Assembly (NCBI RefSeq): GCF_910589235.1
Contig: NC_060955.1
Span: 7,621,694-7,685,693 of the forward strand
From: Vespa crabro
Taxonomy: Eukaryota; Arthropoda; Insecta; Hymenoptera; Vespidae
Length of the DNA: 64,000 bases
Reading direction: 5' to 3'
Shown one piece after another: positions 62,966-64,000 of the stretch. The notes beneath the pieces were generated by a model. The model worked only from the letters and a program-made list of their open reading frames with translations. It was not told the DNA's origin and ran no database searches. A program made the translations under genes and the position numbers. Every line of letters starts with the position of its first letter. Within the stretch, counting starts at the first letter, position 1.

Positions 62966-63202
62966 CAATGGCATTATGAGTGGTAATACTATCACGAGTC
63001 TATGCAAACGAAGCTTTAAACAGTGACTTCGCAAGCAATATCACTAAATTATAATTTCAAAATCATATACTATGCCTTTTCTTTAATACACTGTACATAC
63101 GACACCATTTAATTAATCTTTTTTTGCATTCATTCAAAGCACATCACTTTCACTTCTTCTTAATCAATTTACTCAAGAATCTCATTAATATCAATAGAAG
63201 GG

Positions 63203-64000
63203 CTAAGTCTGAATAGTATGCACACACATTCTCGGAACCAAACCTTTTCTATCACCTCTTGCACACAATAACCATTTATTATCAATTTCTAATATAACTT
63301 TCAATCTTTCACCTTCTGCAAATGACAGATGCCCATTATTCGATGGTACCCTATTTGTAACTGTGCGAACCTCTCTGGAATCGAGATGGACGTAGCGTTA
63401 TTTTACTAATCTAGAGAAAGAAAAATATACAAAAGTAAGATAAAACTGAAAAAAAAAGAAGCGATAAATAAATGATAAAAAGAAATTGCAAACAAAACAT
63501 ATTATAAGCTGATAATTGAATATTAAGATAAAATTTTCATAAATATATTATATCAATAAACTTTGTCTGCCTTTAGCAAAAAATATTACATTTTAATATA
63601 ATAACATGCTATACTTTTGCCATTACGTGCATCAAATTTAAATAGAAAGAAAGGAATATGTATCATAAACTAAACTACTTTTTGTTTATATAACTTTGTG
63701 TTTTATGTACATATAAACTTTGTGATTCAATATTAAATCAGTACTCTCTAAATTAAAAATAGTGTATGGAAAAAAACATTCAAAAATAAAAATTAAATCA
63801 AAATATGTATATATATGTAGAATAATTCTACCTACTTTAGCGGTTGTTTCCTTGGAGGATTACGTGTAATTGTATTTGGCCTTGGTAGAGATGTGGAAGC
63901 AGCTCGTCTTTGAGGAGATAGGAGATTCTTCTCTTTCGACATAACTCCATAGGATTTATAAGGTAAAGAGCTAGGTCGTGACAAATGAGCCCGCGACGTT
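63203..64000 (-). CDS. C-terminal end of an SH3-domain protein, possibly RUSC-like, 5' part outside window
   Basis: Two coding exons are visible on the minus strand: 63836-64000 (entering from beyond the right edge) and 63203-63374 (ending at TAG). The first is rich in S, P, R and K (SRPSSLPYKSYGVMSKEK and later PRPNTITRNPPRKQPLK). It ends in phase 2 at donor GTAGGT, and the second begins in phase to give LKEVRTVTNR. The second exon encodes most of an SH3 domain: HLSFAEGERLKVILEI, the DNKWLLCARG tryptophan segment and KGLVPR, which is the ALYDY-less variant pattern with the conserved W and P. The SH3 is at the extreme C-terminus, six residues from the stop. RUN-and-SH3 (RUSC) proteins end in a similar SH3, but I am not sure of that assignment. 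It is tail to tail with the punt-like gene. Confidence 0.75.

Larger units (their letters stand above)
56018..63202. other. Long AT-rich convergent 3' region between the punt-like and SH3 genes
   Basis: About 7.2 kb without recognisable coding sequence. Many AATAAA words occur on both strands, so 3' ends cannot be placed. It contains inverted-repeat pairs at 59132-59345 and 59468-59760, a short element with mirrored ends at 62493-62702, and a GC-raised island at about 62796-62965. The open frame at 62831-63034 (minus) lies in that island and has no family motif. Confidence 0.65.

Noticed and set aside
63832..63834. In-frame TAG directly after PRKQPLK as the end of the SH3 gene
   Set aside because: A GTAGGT donor two bases earlier joins in phase to an exon with a clear SH3 domain and its own stop, so the TAG is intronic in the main product.

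Overview
This window is AT-rich nuclear DNA from an animal, almost certainly a holometabolous insect. The genes have many short introns with GT/AG borders, and the proteins (Scribble, Orb, Punt-type receptor) are closest to insect members of their families as I remember them. Many long (GA)n and (TA)n microsatellites and a protogenin-type receptor fit Hymenoptera (bee, wasp or ant) best, but that order is an inference. There is no operon, CRISPR array, phage or bacterial content.

Seven protein-coding genes were reconstructed exon by exon; for the six whose coding end lies in the window, every splice junction keeps the reading frame. From left to right they are: scribble (minus, 3' end cut by the left edge; 22 coding exons, with a 15 kb second intron); a PEX11-gamma-like peroxisomal membrane protein (plus, 232 aa); orb/CPEB1 (minus, about 711 aa); a protogenin-like Ig/FN3 receptor (plus, 1185 aa); an extended short-chain dehydrogenase/epimerase-like protein (minus, 373 aa); a type II activin/BMP receptor of the Punt group (plus, 521 aa); and the last two coding exons of an SH3-ended, possibly RUSC-like protein (minus, 5' part outside the right edge).

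The strands strictly alternate (-,+,-,+,-,+,-). Genes therefore form head-to-head pairs (scrib/PEX11, orb/protogenin, SDR/punt) and tail-to-tail pairs (PEX11/orb, protogenin/SDR, punt/SH3 gene). The head-to-head gaps are about 1.0 to 2.4 kb and probably carry divergent promoters. The tail-to-tail gaps are about 2.8, 5.8 and 7.2 kb of AT-rich sequence, probably long 3' UTRs plus small mobile-element remnants.

The genes do not form one pathway. Scribble is a cortical polarity scaffold, Orb a cytoplasmic translational regulator, the Punt-type receptor a TGF-beta/BMP receptor kinase, and the protogenin-like protein an adhesion or guidance-type receptor. The less ordinary content is non-coding: two probable MITEs with TA target duplications, a foldback of about 530 bp in scribble intron 2, a Z-DNA-prone tract, a near-perfect hairpin inside a short protogenin intron, palindromes upstream of punt, and GC-raised islands inside an orb intron and near the right edge. 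I saw no convincing undescribed multi-gene system.
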